From positions 17,445,979 through 17,509,978 of the forward strand of contig CM060847.1 of the NCBI GenBank assembly GCA_030737835.1: a stretch of 64,000 bases of DNA. The letters run 5' to 3'. This document shows positions 35,603 to 48,500 of the stretch, piece by piece. Position numbers and translations under genes: made by a program. This DNA comes from Acorus gramineus. Taxonomy: Eukaryota; Streptophyta; Magnoliopsida; Acorales; Acoraceae. The notes below the pieces were generated by a model. It was not told where the DNA came from, made no database searches, and saw only the letters and a program-made list of their open reading frames with translations. Each line of letters begins with the position of its first letter. Position 1 is the stretch's first letter.

Positions 35603-36412
35603 CTCCTTGCGCCTCACCGTTCTCGTTCCAATAGATGTTTCAATCTCGCTTCTATTTTTGTTTTTGTAAAAGTTTTTCCCGGGCTGCGTCCCGCACACAA
35701 CTTGTCTTTTTGTCGTGACTTTGTACTTCAAACTTTCTTTTATGTCAAATGTTTTCGCTTATCGTATTCGATTGTATTTCTACCATATATTTGGATTGCA
35801 TTGTTGCGCCTTGTCCTTGCATTCTTCTTTCTTCTGTATCTTAACCCTGCAGGTTGTTTTCTGGATAGATCAGAGCTGTTGAGTTGGGCTAAAGTGTGTT
35901 CGCCCCCTCCTGGTCAGGCATCGTCAACTTTATTTTTGCTTTGGGCCGATTTTTAAAGGTCACACTTTTTTCTATGTTAGGTTAACAAGCTAGTGACAGT
36001 CGCAGCAGTTTGATTCTCCAGCTCATCAGCCTGAACGTGGTCATGCAGGGTCTGGTCCTCACGATCCTTTGTATCTTCTGGTGTTAGAGGCCTGTGAGCT
36101 TTCTCACAAGTGGCGCTTGAGCGGGATATTTAAGGCATTTTAAAATCGATCTCATGATTAGGGTTGCCGTCTCTCCCTCCCGAGGCGCCAAGCGTCGTAT
36201 CTCGGGTAACCGAAAGGGTGCGCCGTTTCTACGACGCGGCTAGCGTCTTTTAAATAGGGATCTATCATCCGAACGGAGAGGTAACCGAGTCCTTCATCTT
36301 CGAATCGAGGTATCGTCCTTTCTCTCCCCTACTAGGCTTGTTCTTCATTCATTTTTTCTCTCTTTAGGAAGGATACTTCATCCCGTCTTTCTCCTTTATC
36401 TGCCTTTCCATT

Positions 36413-36919
36413 ATGAGAACGTCAGTCGCTAAATCCCTACATGGCCTTAGGAGCATATTTGAAATCCCTGAGTCGGTAGGCATGGCGTGGTCAGATTTCG
36501 ACTCGTTTCCTATTCCTCTAGATAGCATGAACCACTCGTGTATGTACGTGTATCCTTCCCACATAGCTAGGGGTGCCCTAACGGTGCCGTTTCCTCCGCT
36601 TGTGAGGAAGTTCTTATCGACTTTCGATCTCCACCCGACACAGTGCAATCCCAACTTTTTCAGGGTCTTGATATGCTATGTGGCGCTAAATCGGGAGCTT
36701 AACTTAGATTTAGGCGTCCCCGAAATTATGTATACTTATGAGCTTAGGAAATCCGGTAAGGGCTATCACTTCAGGGCTAGAAATTCTAAAGAGAAATTGA
36801 TAGATGACCTGCCGGACTCCGATAAGGGTTTGTCCGAGAGCAAGCTGATTGTTCTGTCTGACAATTGGAGTTTGGTGGTGCTCCTAAAGATATATCGAGA
36901 GTACCCCGGATCGGCTTGA
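36413..36919 (+). pseudogene. Gypsy-associated extra ORF region, copy 2 (fossil)
   Basis: Contains MYVYPSHIARGALTVPFPPL and FFRVLICYVALNRELNLDLG, the same domain type as copy 1 but clearly diverged, so it comes from a different element or an old duplication. A TTTTAAATAGGG promoter-like site lies near 36250. It runs directly into gag-like sequence. Confidence 0.6.
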
Positions 36920-36963
36920 TAGGTTCTCTAGGTCGGGCTGTGTTATTTGGTCGGGTTGTGTAC

Positions 36964-37784
36964 GAGCAGCATGTCTTGCACAACACCCCACCTAAGAAGT
37001 TTGTCCAACCCAAGTTCCAATTATACAATGGGACCACCGACCCATTTGATCATGTGTTGGGTTTTCGGCATGCAATAGCCTTGTACGAACAATATGACGA
37101 GCTCATGTGCAGAATGTTTCCTTCAAGCCTGGAAGGAGTAGCACTCAGTTGGTTCCATCAGATTCCTAGAGGATCAATCCGGTGTTTTGAAGAACTCGGT
37201 ACCCTTTTCGCCGAGCACTTCATATGCAGCAGAAAGCAGAGGAAGGATCTCGGCGACCTCATGAAGGTTCACATGCAACCTGGAGAACCTATTCGGTGTT
37301 ATGTGGCCGCTTCCGCCTCCTCATGTTCGAAGTCGACTGATGCGATCCGAACGCGGCCATCATGGCATTCAAGAACGGTTTACCCCCAAAGCACGAACTG
37401 CGAAACTCTCTGGTGAAGAAGGTCCCGGAGTCGCTAAGCGAGTTGATGTGCCGCGCAGAGAAATACACGAAGGTCGAAGACGAGGCTGCACCTTCCCGAC
37501 CGCAGGCAGTCGTGGCAGTCTCCAAGAACCCTCGACAAAGGAAAACAAGGGATGGAGAACGCGAACCGACATCAAGGGCAACCCGACGACCAACGAAGTC
37601 AGAGAGCACCCATACACCAAGTTCACCTTGCCTTTTTCTCTAATTTTGGAAAGGATAAAAAACGCCCCATTCTTCCAATGGGCACCCCCGATGAAGAGCG
37701 ATCCTGCCACTCGGGATAAGGGTCTCAAGTGTGACTATCATAGAGACTATGGGCAGCAGACGGAAAGTTGTCGAACACTGAAAG
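36964..37784 (+). pseudogene. Gag region, copy 1 (fossil)
   Basis: Matches retrotransposon gag (PF03732 type) with KFVQPKFQLYNGTTDPFDHV and a terminal CDYHRDYG zinc-finger-like motif. It is directly repeated at 38820-39645. Confidence 0.75.
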
Positions 37785-38092
37785 GATTCATGCAAACACT
37801 GACCCTCTCTTCTATGAAAATGGAATGACTCTAAATTCCTCTTAATCCCAGAAGGGAGAGATTTACTGACTGGAGCGTCGGAGGGGTGTTAGCCGGCACC
37901 ACACTGGTGTGAGTTTCAGGTACCCAAAGCCCCAGAGGAAGGAAGGAGGAGCCGGACGATCAAGGAGGCTGCAGGCGTTGATGAATTGATGCGAAAGGGA
38001 AAACCAGCCCACACCATCTCGGGTCTACAATCCAAAGCCCGGATCATCAAAGATCTGGCCCGATAGGGGAGAACCGAATTCCATCCCCCACA
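37785..38092 (+). repeat. Partial gypsy LTR, plus orientation (first)
   Basis: Corresponds to the 3' ~300 bp of the 814 bp LTR and ends CCCCCACA. It joins directly onto gag sequence at its left side. Confidence 0.75.
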
Positions 38093-38095
38093 AAT

Positions 38096-38112
38096 TGGCG
38101 CCGTCTGTGGGA
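38096..38112 (+). other. Gypsy primer-binding site
   Basis: TGGCGCCGTCTGTGGGA, a primer-binding site form common in plant Ty3/gypsy elements, a few bases after the LTR end. Confidence 0.8.
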
Positions 38113-38149
38113 CCGAGCAAAAAGCTGTCCTAAACTACGACCAAAGAAG

Positions 38150-39645
38150 ATGGTGTTGACAAGGACTCAATCGACAGTTCATGAGCAAGGTGGAGAAGGA
38201 GAGCGCGTGATGCCCAACGACCCATCCCCGTCGAAGGGCAAGGAGACAATCGACGGATCCACCTCACGAAACCCGACCCCGGAGGCGGGCCGCGACTTCG
38301 TCAAGGAGCTCGAAGTGATGAATCAACGATACCACCATCTGGAGAGCTTGATGGAAGAATTCTTGAAGCGGAAGGAGGTCACACCACCACCTCCTCCTGC
38401 AGCACGAAACCAGCAAAACCCGATGAGGGCGGGAGTCGAATCACGAGATCGCGACTGCCAAAGCCGGCAAGCCAACGGAAGGAGCCATGAATCGGTGTAC
38501 TCCTCCGGCTGGGGTCACAAGCAACAGGAAGACGAACAAGAACCCCCAGACTTTCCCGCCACGGAGAATCGGGCCAGACACAAAAACAAGGAGCACCGTG
38601 ACAACTCCCCGCGTCCGGAACAGCAGGACAAGCATACCACTTCCCATCACCAGGCACGGCGAGGTCGGCTCCGAAGCCCCAGTAAATACTCGGCATCGGA
38701 CGACGATTACAAGGAGGACCGTCCTGAATGGACAAAGTGAACCTATAGGACTGAAGTGACGAACACCCGAGATTGAGAGTTCATTTCTAGAGCGCTGAGG
38801 GGATTTGAGTCCCCTTTCGTGCAGCATGTCTTGCATAGCACCCCACCTAAGAAGTTTGTCCAACCCAAGTTTCGATTATACAATGGGACCAATGACCCAT
38901 TTGATCATGTGTTGGGTTTCCGGCATGTAATGGCCTTGTACGAACAATATGACGAGCTCATGCGCAGGATGTTTCCTTCAAGCCTGGAAGGAGCAGCACT
39001 CAACTGGTTCCATCAGATTCTCGAAGGATCAATCCGGTATTTTGATGAACTCGGTACCCTTTTCGCCGAGCACTTCATATGCAGCAGAAATCAGAGGAAG
39101 GATCTCGGCGACCTCATGAAGGTTCACATGCAACCTGGAGAATCTATTCGGTGTTATGTGGACCGTTTTCGCCTCCTCATGTTCGAAGTCGAGCGATGCG
39201 ATCCGAAAGATGCCATCATGGCATTTAGGAACGGTTTACCCCCAAAGCACGAACTGCGAAACTCTCTGGTGAAGAAGGTCCCGGAGTCGCTAAGCGAGTT
39301 GATGTGCTGCGCAGAGAAATACGTGAAGGTCGAAGACGAGGCCGCACCTTCTCGACCGCAAGCAGTCGTGGTAGTCTCCAAGAACCCCCCGACAAAGGAA
39401 GACAAGGGACGGAGAACGCGAATCGACATCAAGGGCAACGCGACGACCAACGAAGTCAGAGAGCGCCCATACACCAAGTTCACCTTGCCTTTTTCTCAAA
39501 TTCTGGAAAGGATAAAAAACGCCCTATTCTTCTAATGGGCACCCCCGATGAAGAGCGATCCTGCCACTCGGGATAAGGGTCTCAAGTGTGACTATCACAT
39601 AGACTGTGGGCATCAGATGGAAAGTTGTCGAACACTCAAAGGATT
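38150..39645 (+). pseudogene. Gag N-terminal region and gag copy 2 (fossil)
   Basis: 38150-38740 opens with MVLTRTQ and is rich in charged and Pro residues, as gypsy gag N-termini are. The second part from 38820 repeats gag copy 1 closely. No protease or polymerase follows before the last LTR, so this is a gag-only arrangement. Confidence 0.7.
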
Positions 39646-39949
39646 CATGCAAACACTGACCCTCTCTCCTATGAAAACGAAATGACTCTAAATTCCTCTT
39701 CTTCCCGGAAGGGAGAGATTTATTGACTGGAGCGTCGGAGGGGCGTTAGTCGGCACCACACTGGTGTGAGTTTCAGGTACCCAAAGCCCTAGGGGAAGGA
39801 AGGAGGAGCCGGACGATCAAGGAGGCTGCAGACGGTGATGAATTGGCGCGAAAGGGAGAACCAGCCCACGCCATCTCGGGTCTACAATCCAAAGCCCGGA
39901 TCATCGAAGATCCAGCCCGAGAGGGGAGAAGCGGATTCCATCCCCCACA
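39645..39949 (+). repeat. Partial gypsy LTR, plus orientation (second)
   Basis: Near-identical to 37785-38092 and ends CCCCCACA. Right boundary of the complex. Confidence 0.75.
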
Positions 39950-41040
39950 GTGGACATCATCTAATGAAGTATATGCTTTTATAAAAAATGAAGCATGTAC
40001 TCCAATAAATTGTATGGATGCATTTATAGAAAATGTAAAAAAATTCTTTCAAAGTATACGTCTTGTTAACGTGAACATATGCGTCGTTAATTTTCTATTG
40101 ACGCATATAAGGCTGAAATTGGGGCTGAAAAGGGATTTGGGTGTAACAGCGCCCTTATAGAATTATATTTTAGACCATAAAAAAAACTAAGTATAACAAT
40201 GCCCTTTAACAAAAGTATATTTTCTGAAAAGGTAGTATCAAATCTAAGCTTCTGATTTACGTTTTATCACCTTTTTTGCCCAAGTCCATCCACGGAACAA
40301 TAAGTTGAGTTCTATTATATTCAATATTTTTTTACAATGCCACCTCATTATCCCCCCCCCCTCCCCCTCCAAGATATATACTTCGTTAAATTTTTTTTCA
40401 CATTTTATAAATGATACCATTTGATTTAATAAAATATACACTTCACATTTTATAAAAATATATACTTCATTAGATTGAGTATATGATATTTTAAAAAAAA
40501 ATGGCGGATTGGACTGAGACTGGAATTGGGACAGTGTGTAACATTTTTTAAAATTATTCTTATTCTTATTATTATTTTAAAATAATTTTTTAAAATTATT
40601 TACGTAATGATATTTTCTTAAAATAATTTTCTTAAACTATTTGATGTACCAAATAATGAAATAAGTTGGAGATATCCAGCCCAAGATCACTTATTACACA
40701 CAATAATTTATACACATGATTTCTATGGTACATATACATAAGCCTGCATACAACGTATATGTCAATCTTTTTTTTTGAGTTGAATATAGGCATATCTATT
40801 TCAAGAAACAGACAATATCTGAAATTGGGGTTAAAGGGAGATGATGAAAATGAACAAAACACAAAGGAAAAAAAAAATTAAGGAGGGGGGGGTGGGTTGG
40901 ATGACCCTGATCAACACCCTAAAGAAAAATATCGCATCCTATCTTTGTATTTCATGATTCTCAAGATAATTTCGCCCATGTGAACGCGAGCAACGTATAT
41001 GTCAATCTTATGCGTCCTTCAGTAGTGTTTGGTATTAAAC
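39950..41040. other. AT-rich spacer with foldback-family pieces
   Basis: 39951-40150 and 40430-40550 carry the 'catctaatgaagtatatgct' family. The remainder is AT-rich with a C-run near 40350. No gene seen. Confidence 0.45.
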
Positions 41041-41172
41041 TGTAAATTATATATGTCATGTCATTATATGTGTAACGTATTACACGTGTAACTCCTGTGT
41101 ACTTGTATATAAATGGATTAAACCCTAAGTGGAATACAGGGATTCTTATTATTTCATTCTTTGATTCTAACA
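41041..41172 (+). repeat. Copia 5' LTR, 132 bp
   Basis: TGTAAATTAT...TTCTAACA, followed at once by the primer-binding site. It shares 'atgtcattatatgtgtaac' and 'gtatataaa' with the 3' copy; the latter is a likely TATA box. Confidence 0.85.
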
Positions 41173-41183
41173 TGGTATCAGAG
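41173..41183 (+). other. Copia primer-binding site
   Basis: TGGTATCAGAG, the usual initiator tRNA-Met site of copia elements, adjacent to the LTR end. Confidence 0.88.
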
Positions 41184-43604
41184 TCACCACTTCAAATACC
41201 CTATATGTTTTTTGGAATCCTTTATCTCTGTGGTCGTTATCGCCGTCGTGCCCCTGCCGCTGCGTGCGCCGCCCCTACCGCCACGGGCCCCGCCCCTACC
41301 GCGCGCCCTGCCCCTGCAGCGCGTCCTGCCTTGCCACGGCCCTGCCCTGCCCCGGCCTTGCCCTGCAGCGCCAAGCCCTGCCGTGCGCCCGTGATCTGCT
41401 GAGGCCCTGCCCTGCCTTGCCCTGCCGCGTGCCCCAGCCCTGCCACGCTCACGGGCTGATCTGGCCCGGATTTCCTGGGATTTGCTGTGTCTGACAAATC
41501 TGCCTGGGCACCACTGCGCTGATCCTGCCCGGATTTCTCAGGATCTGCTAGGCCAGCTCGTGCCAGCCTGTTCACCCATCCCGGATCCACTCGCGCGCAC
41601 GACTCACCCGTCCGTGCGCCCATCCTAGCACTCGTCCACGCCTGACCTGTCCGGCTCAGCCTTGCCAGCGACCCGGCCTAGCGATTGACCCAGATCCGCA
41701 ACCAGGCCTAGAACCCGACCCGAATCTGCGAGTCCAACCCAGATCCGTGACCAGGCCTAGAACCTAACCCAGATCCGTGAACTGGCCCAACACCCGATCC
41801 GGCCTGTATCCGCCCTCAAGTCTCCTCTGGCCGCCCTCTACCACCACCGGACGCTCTCCAGCGCCTCCTCGAGACTTTGAATCACTAAATCGTTCATAAC
41901 TTCCTCTCTGGAGGTCCGATTAAGGTGTTCCAGGGGTACATTTTGATTGAATTTTCATCCTCGACATTATCGTTTGGTTTTCAACCTCAAAAAAAAAGAA
42001 AAAAGAAAAAAAAAGAAAGGAAGTCAGATATAAATCCTCTTCCGACACGCAATTATTCTATGGTGTCTTGTCAGTCTACTTCGTTGTCGTTTATCTATGA
42101 GGGCATCCTGGGGCTGCTCCTGCTATAAAGCGCCATAGACCAAAAAGATGAAGACCAGCTCAGAAACATCATCTTACTCCTATTGCCGCTACGACTACTA
42201 AGCCACATTCAGATACACTTGGCCAGATCAGTCAATGCCTATACCACCTGATTTTACAACAGTCTCTTTCTGGTTCTTCTTGCCTTGTCTTCTACTACGG
42301 GTACTCCTGCTTATTCGATCTTTGATCCGGGTGTCTCACATCACATGACGCCTGATAGTTCTATTCTCATTGCATGCTCACCTGCACCCTCACACCTACC
42401 TTCGATTCATACTGCTAATGGCTCTCCTTTAGTCATCACGCAGTGTGGATCGATCACCACCACATCTCATCCCACTGGACGCCTTTCATTACCATTTGTT
42501 TTGCATGCTCTTGACGTTTGCATGAATCTTGTGTCTATTAGTCGATTGTGTGATTCTGGATTCATTGTTACCTTTACCTCTTCTAGGTGTTTTGTGCAGG
42601 ATCCAGTTCAGGGCAGAGGATTGGTGTTGGTCGTAGGATTGGCGGACTATATTATGTGGAGTATCTTCATCTTCCTGTACTCGATCCCTCATTTTTTTGT
42701 GGCATTGTCACCTCTGATTTTGACTTGTGGTATAAAATGTCACGCCCCAGGGCGGCCGTCCCCGAGACGTGGCAATGGTAAAATATCAGCTATCAATACC
42801 TGAGGTCAATAAAGACTCCAACAACAATACACAAGGTGGCAAAGCAAGATAATGATAACTGACTGAAAAGCGGAAGCATAATATATAAACAATGTATGTA
42901 AATAAAAAACATTATTACAGACTCGAATACACAATCACTGTCCTGTGAGAGCCAAGTCTAGACCAAAGAAAATACAACCTGTGCCACATGCACGAATTAC
43001 AATACATACAATGACTCTAGGACTGCTGACAGCCTCGCACTCGCCATCCGCCGGAAGAACGCTCCACGCCCATAAGACCACGCCACAGGAAAGCTCCAGC
43101 TCCACGCCCAACACTGCCCCTGAAAAGAAACAGTATGCGAGGGGTGAGCTACAAGCTCAGTGAGTGGGTGGAAACCAATCACCATACTACAGTTCAATGC
43201 TAACATAATTTCCTTTCAAGGAAAAACATGGGTAGAAACCCAATGGATAACAGGGTCACGCGGCGGCGCGACCAACCTCACCCTCACTCCCGGAGGGAGA
43301 CTCTTGGGACTTTTGAGGAGAGACCATACCGTCGGTCGAAGAGACCCGGAATTACTGGTCTACACAACACTACTGGATCATCTACATCTAGATAATTGCT
43401 CAAACGATGCCTTTAAACATCGATACAAGACCGGACCCAACAACTATGGGAACGGTCGAACAACGAATGGGTCACGCGGCGATATTCTTCACCTCATCCT
43501 CACCCTCACCCTCACCCTTTAGGGGTGACATAGGACTTTTGGAAGAGATTTAGACTGCTCTACACCCTTGGTCCACCGGTAGCCTCTCCCACACTCCGTA
43601 GCCT

Positions 43605-44421
43605 CTACCTGGTATACTCCCACGATCAGCACCCTCCGACGCATCGGAGGTACCTACAGATGGGAGCCCTCTGTCAGGACAGCTTTCCAACGCCAGGGAG
43701 TCCCTACTCGGATCCAACGAAGGGGAGAACGATTCCCACGCTCGCAACATCATTCGTTAACCCTCTCCCGAGTAGTATCTACCTGGTATACTCCCACGAT
43801 CAGTACGCTTCCGAATGCATCGGTGGTACCTACGGATGGGAGCCCTCTGTCAGGACAGCTACAACCCGATCTCCTCAACTCACCGCTCTACACCCTTGGT
43901 CCATCGGTAGCCCTTTCCCCGGGTAGCCTCTACCTGGTATACTCCCACGATCAGTACTCTTCCGAATGCATCGGTGGTACCTACGGATGGGAGCCCTCTG
44001 TCAGGACAGCTAAACCCAAGAAGTTCCTACATCGGATCCAACGAAGGGGAGAACGATCCCATGTTCGCAAAGCGAACCCAATGAAAAACAACTACTCTCG
44101 ATAATCACTTATCGAGATATCAAAACACAGGCATAACAACAATCTATGCAACACACTCCTATTAACCTTAAAATAATTAAAGTCCCTAAACGGGAGTAAC
44201 TACACAAGCTAGTGGGTCGTAACATCGCTGACCCACCTCACCCTCACCCTCACCCTTTAGGGGTGACATGGGCCTTTTGGGACAGACTAGACTGCTCTCC
44301 ACCCTTGGTCCACCGGTAGCCTCTCCCACACTCCGTAGCCTCTACCTGGTATACTCCCACGATCAGCACCCTCCGACGCATCGGAGGTACCTACAGATGG
44401 GAGCCCTCTGTCAGGACAGCT
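43605..44421. repeat. Four dispersed copies of an ~80 bp block
   Basis: 'ctggtatactcccacgatca' followed by 'gatgggagccctctgtcagg' occurs at about 43605, 43779, 43930 and 44341. The first and last copies also share a longer ~200 bp upstream context beginning 'accctcaccctcaccctt'. They lie inside the unclassified insertion. Confidence 0.88.
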
Positions 44422-45059
44422 TTCCAACGCCGGGGAGTCCCTACTCGGATCCAACGAAGGGGAGAAAACAGCCTACTCACGCGGATACGATCCTCTTGGA
44501 TCCGTCGACAACGATTCCTAACATCTCTAATGTCATGAATTCTCAAGAATTCCTCCAGGGCGCATAACTAAGATGCGGGGAAACATATATTATAACAACA
44601 AGGTTATAATAATCTCTAAGGCATGCTTATACCAATATAATCCCATTTTGATTTAAACAAATTAAACTAAATGAGAAACACGCGTAGATCGAGGCTTTTC
44701 AAGCATGGGACATGGTGTCTAGGCATGTATGGGCCTCTATGCATGATACATGGATGTATATCCCTAGCATACAATGTCTAACGTGGCATGGTTACATCAT
44801 AGCAAAACATGCATTATCAAGATATCTACATATTATAGCTAGGGGGCCCCATCGATGTGCGACGCGCGTCTATGCGCGTCGAGCGCATCCCTAGAGAGGG
44901 GGGGGGGGATTGGAATCGAACCACTCACCTTACAACCCGGGACCTCGCGCATCCCTTCCGACGAGATCTGCAAGGTAGGGGCATCCAATTTGGTGAGTAA
45001 CAACACAATTTACACATAGAAATCATTAGAAATACCAAATACTCGGACAATCATGCATA

Positions 45060-45545
45060 CGGACTTGCACGCATGCGAGCATGCACGTACGCACGTGAGT
45101 CCGAGTGCCCCAACACCTACCCGAACCCTCAGGCAGCCACACGCATGGCCCTTCGCACGCGCACACACGCATACGCACGCACGCACGCGCCCCTGCTCGC
45201 GCGCCCATACGCGCTGCCACGCGTGCGCCCGCGCGTCCAGCCCGCGCTCCCTCGCGCGCACTGCGCGCCCGTGCAGAACCCCGCGCATGCCCCAGCACGC
45301 GCACGCACGCGCACTGGCCCCCAGCCCCGCTCCCAGGCGCATGCCCAGGGGCACTACCCCGCGCGCACCCCCGTTCGCGCCAGCGCTCGCGCGCACCCGC
45401 GCGCCCACTCCCGCGCCGGCACTCCGCGCGCACCTGCGCGCCCACTCCACGCGCACCCGCGCTCTCACGCGCACGCGCCCGCGCGAGTCTACGAGCCCGC
45501 CTGCGTCTGTCAGAGCGCTCCTGCGCGCGCACGCGCGAGACTGCC
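45060..45545. repeat. CG/CA-rich alternating low-complexity segment
   Basis: Dense 'gcgcgc', 'cgcacg' and 'acgcgc' runs make this the most CpG-rich part of the window. Long ORFs appear in nearly every frame with Arg/Ala/His-only composition, so none is taken as a gene. Confidence 0.85.
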
Positions 45546-48500
45546 CCCAACGCGCGCCCAGCCTCTCCCAACCTCTTTTTAACCCTCCCCAACCCCTCAC
45601 ACACACTCTAACCCATATGCATAGCATGCATGACCTCCCCAACCATCCCAATAGCCCTAAAAATAAAAAAGAAGGGGAAGAGGACTTACCAAAAGAGGGA
45701 AACGGAAAGGGGGAGATGCGGGGCTCTCGACGCGCCCACGACCACCTCAACCACCACCTCTTCAGCCTCTCCTCAGCCTCCTTCTTGGCTGAAAATCAGG
45801 GGGGGGGGGGAAGGATCATGAAAAGGGAGCTTGAGAGAGGAGGATCAACAACAACACATGAACAAACCCTTCTCTTCTTCCTTCACCTTCTCCTTCTCTT
45901 CTCTTTGGGGAATAAACACAAACACTTGGGGGCTTTGAAAGAGAGAAAGAGAGACAAGAAGTTGACGTGAGAGTGGGAGGGAGAGAGAGAGAGACAGAGA
46001 AGATATTTTGTTTGGGAAAATAAATATCTTAAAGAGGGGTACAAAATGACCAATTCATCCTTGACTAGAAATTCAGGACATGGTTCACTAGAACAGCCAT
46101 AACTTCCTCAATATAGCTCCGAATTCCACAATTCCAATTCCGTTGGAAAGACAAGAAGATTATCTACAACTTTCATGTTTATGCCAAGATCAAATAATCT
46201 CTCCAGCTATTCCTAAATTAGAGCTAAACATAAAGTAGGGCTGCTGCCAGAATTTTCCTCCCCGGGGTATACTTGGTAAAATACCCATAACTTTTACTAC
46301 ATGAATCCAGTTGATCTGATTCCACTTTTGTACGAAAGCTAACTCAAAACTGGACATCTCATAATAAAATCATATTTAAACCTCTTCATCTTGGATTTTA
46401 ACAAAATCAAATCCAAATACCAAATTGGAAATACATAACTTCTAGGAGAAAAAATTATGTAACCAAATTTTAAATCAGAGCGCTCCAAATGACACAGGCA
46501 CAACATAAAAGGTTAGGTCATGTTTCTGAGTCTCGACTTAAAGACCTTATTCAGCCAGGTGATTTAGGTCGTGTTTCCTTTTCTCCTCTTTCTATTTGTG
46601 AGGGCTGTAAATTGGCTAAACCTGTTGCTACTCCATTCCATTCTAGTAGTCATCAGTCCTCTAGTCCGTTTGAGCTTGTTCATTCTGATATCTGGGGTCC
46701 TTCTCATATCACATCGAAGAGTGGTTTTTCATATTATATCAGTTTTATTGATGACTATTCTCATTTTACTTGGATTTATTTATTGCGTCATCGATATGAG
46801 ATTCCAAAGATATATGAGGTCTTTACCACTATGATTCACACCCAGTTTCAGACTCGTATCAAGACCTTCAAATCTGATTGTGTTCGTGAATATATCTCCT
46901 CCACGATGCGTTTTCTTCTTCATTCTCATGGTACTCTCTTTCAGCAATCCTGCTCCTATACTCATGAGTAAAATGGTGTTGCTGAAAAAAAACATCGCCA
47001 TATTCTTGAGACCGCTCGTTCCCTCTTACTTTCTTTTTCAGTTTCTAGCACATTCTGGGCTGAGGCTGCTCTTCTATCTGTTCATCTTATTAATATTACT
47101 CCCTCATCTGTCCTCTCTAGTATGACTCCACATGAGCGTCTTTACTCCTCCAAACCTGATTATAGCAGACTTTGCACTTTTGGATGCACTTGTTTCGTGC
47201 TTCTCCTTGCTCATCAACGCACCAAATTGACCGCTCGGTCAGTCAAGTGTGTATTCTTAGGGATTAGTTTCAAACACAAGGGATATCGCTGCTACGATCC
47301 TGTTGGAGATCGTTTTTGGCTCGCTCGTCATGTGTCATTTGTCGAGGATGTTCTTTATTTTTCTTCTACACTCACTGCCACCTCTCCTCCTGTGGCTTCT
47401 CCTATTCATGTCTCTCCTATTGAGTCTCTAACTCTTCTCGGGCTATCTGTTGTGCTTGAGTCCGCTCCTAGCTCTACTCTTCCTGGGTCTCCTCTTGGCA
47501 CTCCTACTGCTAACTCTCCTGGTTCTTTGTCTCCTCTTAGCACTCCTGCAGTCAACTCCCATGGTCCTCCTTGTTCTCCTCCCATTGTGCCTCCTCTTGC
47601 TCCTCTCGCAGATGACTCCACTAGTACTCCGTCTTCCACGGCTGACGCACCTCTCTCTGATGTGGATCCTCGTCCCTCGACTCGCTACCCTCAGCGTGAC
47701 AGGCCTATCTCACCACTATACATTCTCATCGTGAGCCCCGATCTTATCAAGAGGCAGTCGAGTACCTTGAGTGGCAGCAGACCATGGCAGAGGAGTTTCA
47801 GGCATTTGCGCAAACACAAACTTGGGATGTTGTTCCCTTTCCAGATGGTGTCACTCCTATCAGCTGCAAATGGATTTTCAAGATCAAGCATCGCCCTGAT
47901 GATTCCATTGAACGACATAAGGCTCGTCTTGTTGCGAGAGGTTTTACACAGAAATATGGTATTGACTATGAGGAGACCTTTGCTCCCGTTGCTCAGATGA
48001 CTACTGTTCGCACTCTTCTCGCTGTTGCTGCTGTTCGTCGCTAGCCTCTCTTTCAAATGGACGTGAATGATGCTTTTCTTCACGGTGATTTATCTGAGGT
48101 TGTTTATATGCAGCCATCTCCAGGTCTTAGCACTCCTCCTCAGCATGTTTGTCATCTTCGACGGGCTATATATTGTCTCAAACAGGCATCTTGTGCCTGG
48201 TTTGAGCGTTTTTGCAGCGTTATTCTGGCAGCTGGCTTTGTTTAGAGTCTCTAGGACCACTCTATGTTTGTGCGATCCTCATCGCAGGGCCGTGTTATCC
48301 TTCTTCTATATGTTGATGACATGATTATCACTGGCGATGACTCCGCCGGTATTACTCTGGTCAAGAATCACCTCTGCCGACAATTTCAGATGAAAGATTT
48401 CGGAACGCTTCGCTACTTCCTTGGTCTCGAGATTGCACAGAGTGATCGTGGGATTCTGCTTTCTCAACAGAAGTATACGGCTGACATTCTCGAGCGAGCT

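Larger units (their letters stand above)
32905..39949. mobile_element. Rearranged Ty3/gypsy complex (fossil), Tat-like
   Basis: A minus-strand LTR (32905-33718, TG...CA) stands at the left, with a purine-rich tract just inside it (about 33719-33745 on the minus strand). The middle carries two plus-strand ORF regions of the plant 'putative gypsy-type transposon' family. The right part holds two direct copies of a gag segment, each followed by a partial plus-strand LTR ending CCCCACA (38092 and 39949). A primer-binding site TGGCGCCGTCTGTGGGA follows the first of these at 38096. No pol domains are seen. In Tat-lineage elements an extra antisense ORF between pol and the 3' LTR is known, which fits the left part. 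The complex is defective and was assembled by deletion, inversion or recombination. The two gag copies are very alike, so their duplication is younger than the rest. Confidence 0.75.
42740..46486. mobile_element. Unclassified 3.75 kb insertion inside the copia element
   Basis: Flanked by the 5 bp duplication AAATG (42735-42739 and 46487-46491), at a point where the copia sequence resumes. It starts TCACGCCCCAGGGCGGCC and ends GAGCGCTCC with no obvious terminal inverted or direct repeats. It contains no recognisable transposition gene. Internally there are repeated 'tacctggtatactcccac' blocks and a CG-rich segment. A 5 bp duplication fits an LTR-type or other integrase-driven non-autonomous element, but the class is open. 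Confidence 0.7.

Noticed and set aside
34229-35731. Minus-strand ORFs opposite the gypsy extra ORF
   Set aside because: The plus strand carries the recognisable domain; these are shadows.
41237-41623. ORFs in the GC-rich 'ctgccctgcc' segment near the copia 5' end
   Set aside because: Short-period repeat in a retroelement leader; translations are Pro/Ala-rich noise.
44900-44960. tRNA-like 'ggaatcgaacc' motif
   Set aside because: No cloverleaf could be formed around it, and it lies inside a transposon insertion.
45010-45970. Several long overlapping ORFs (up to 305 codons) on both strands
   Set aside because: All frames are open through the CG/CA-rich segment and give Arg/Ala/His/Pro low-complexity peptides; no gene signal.
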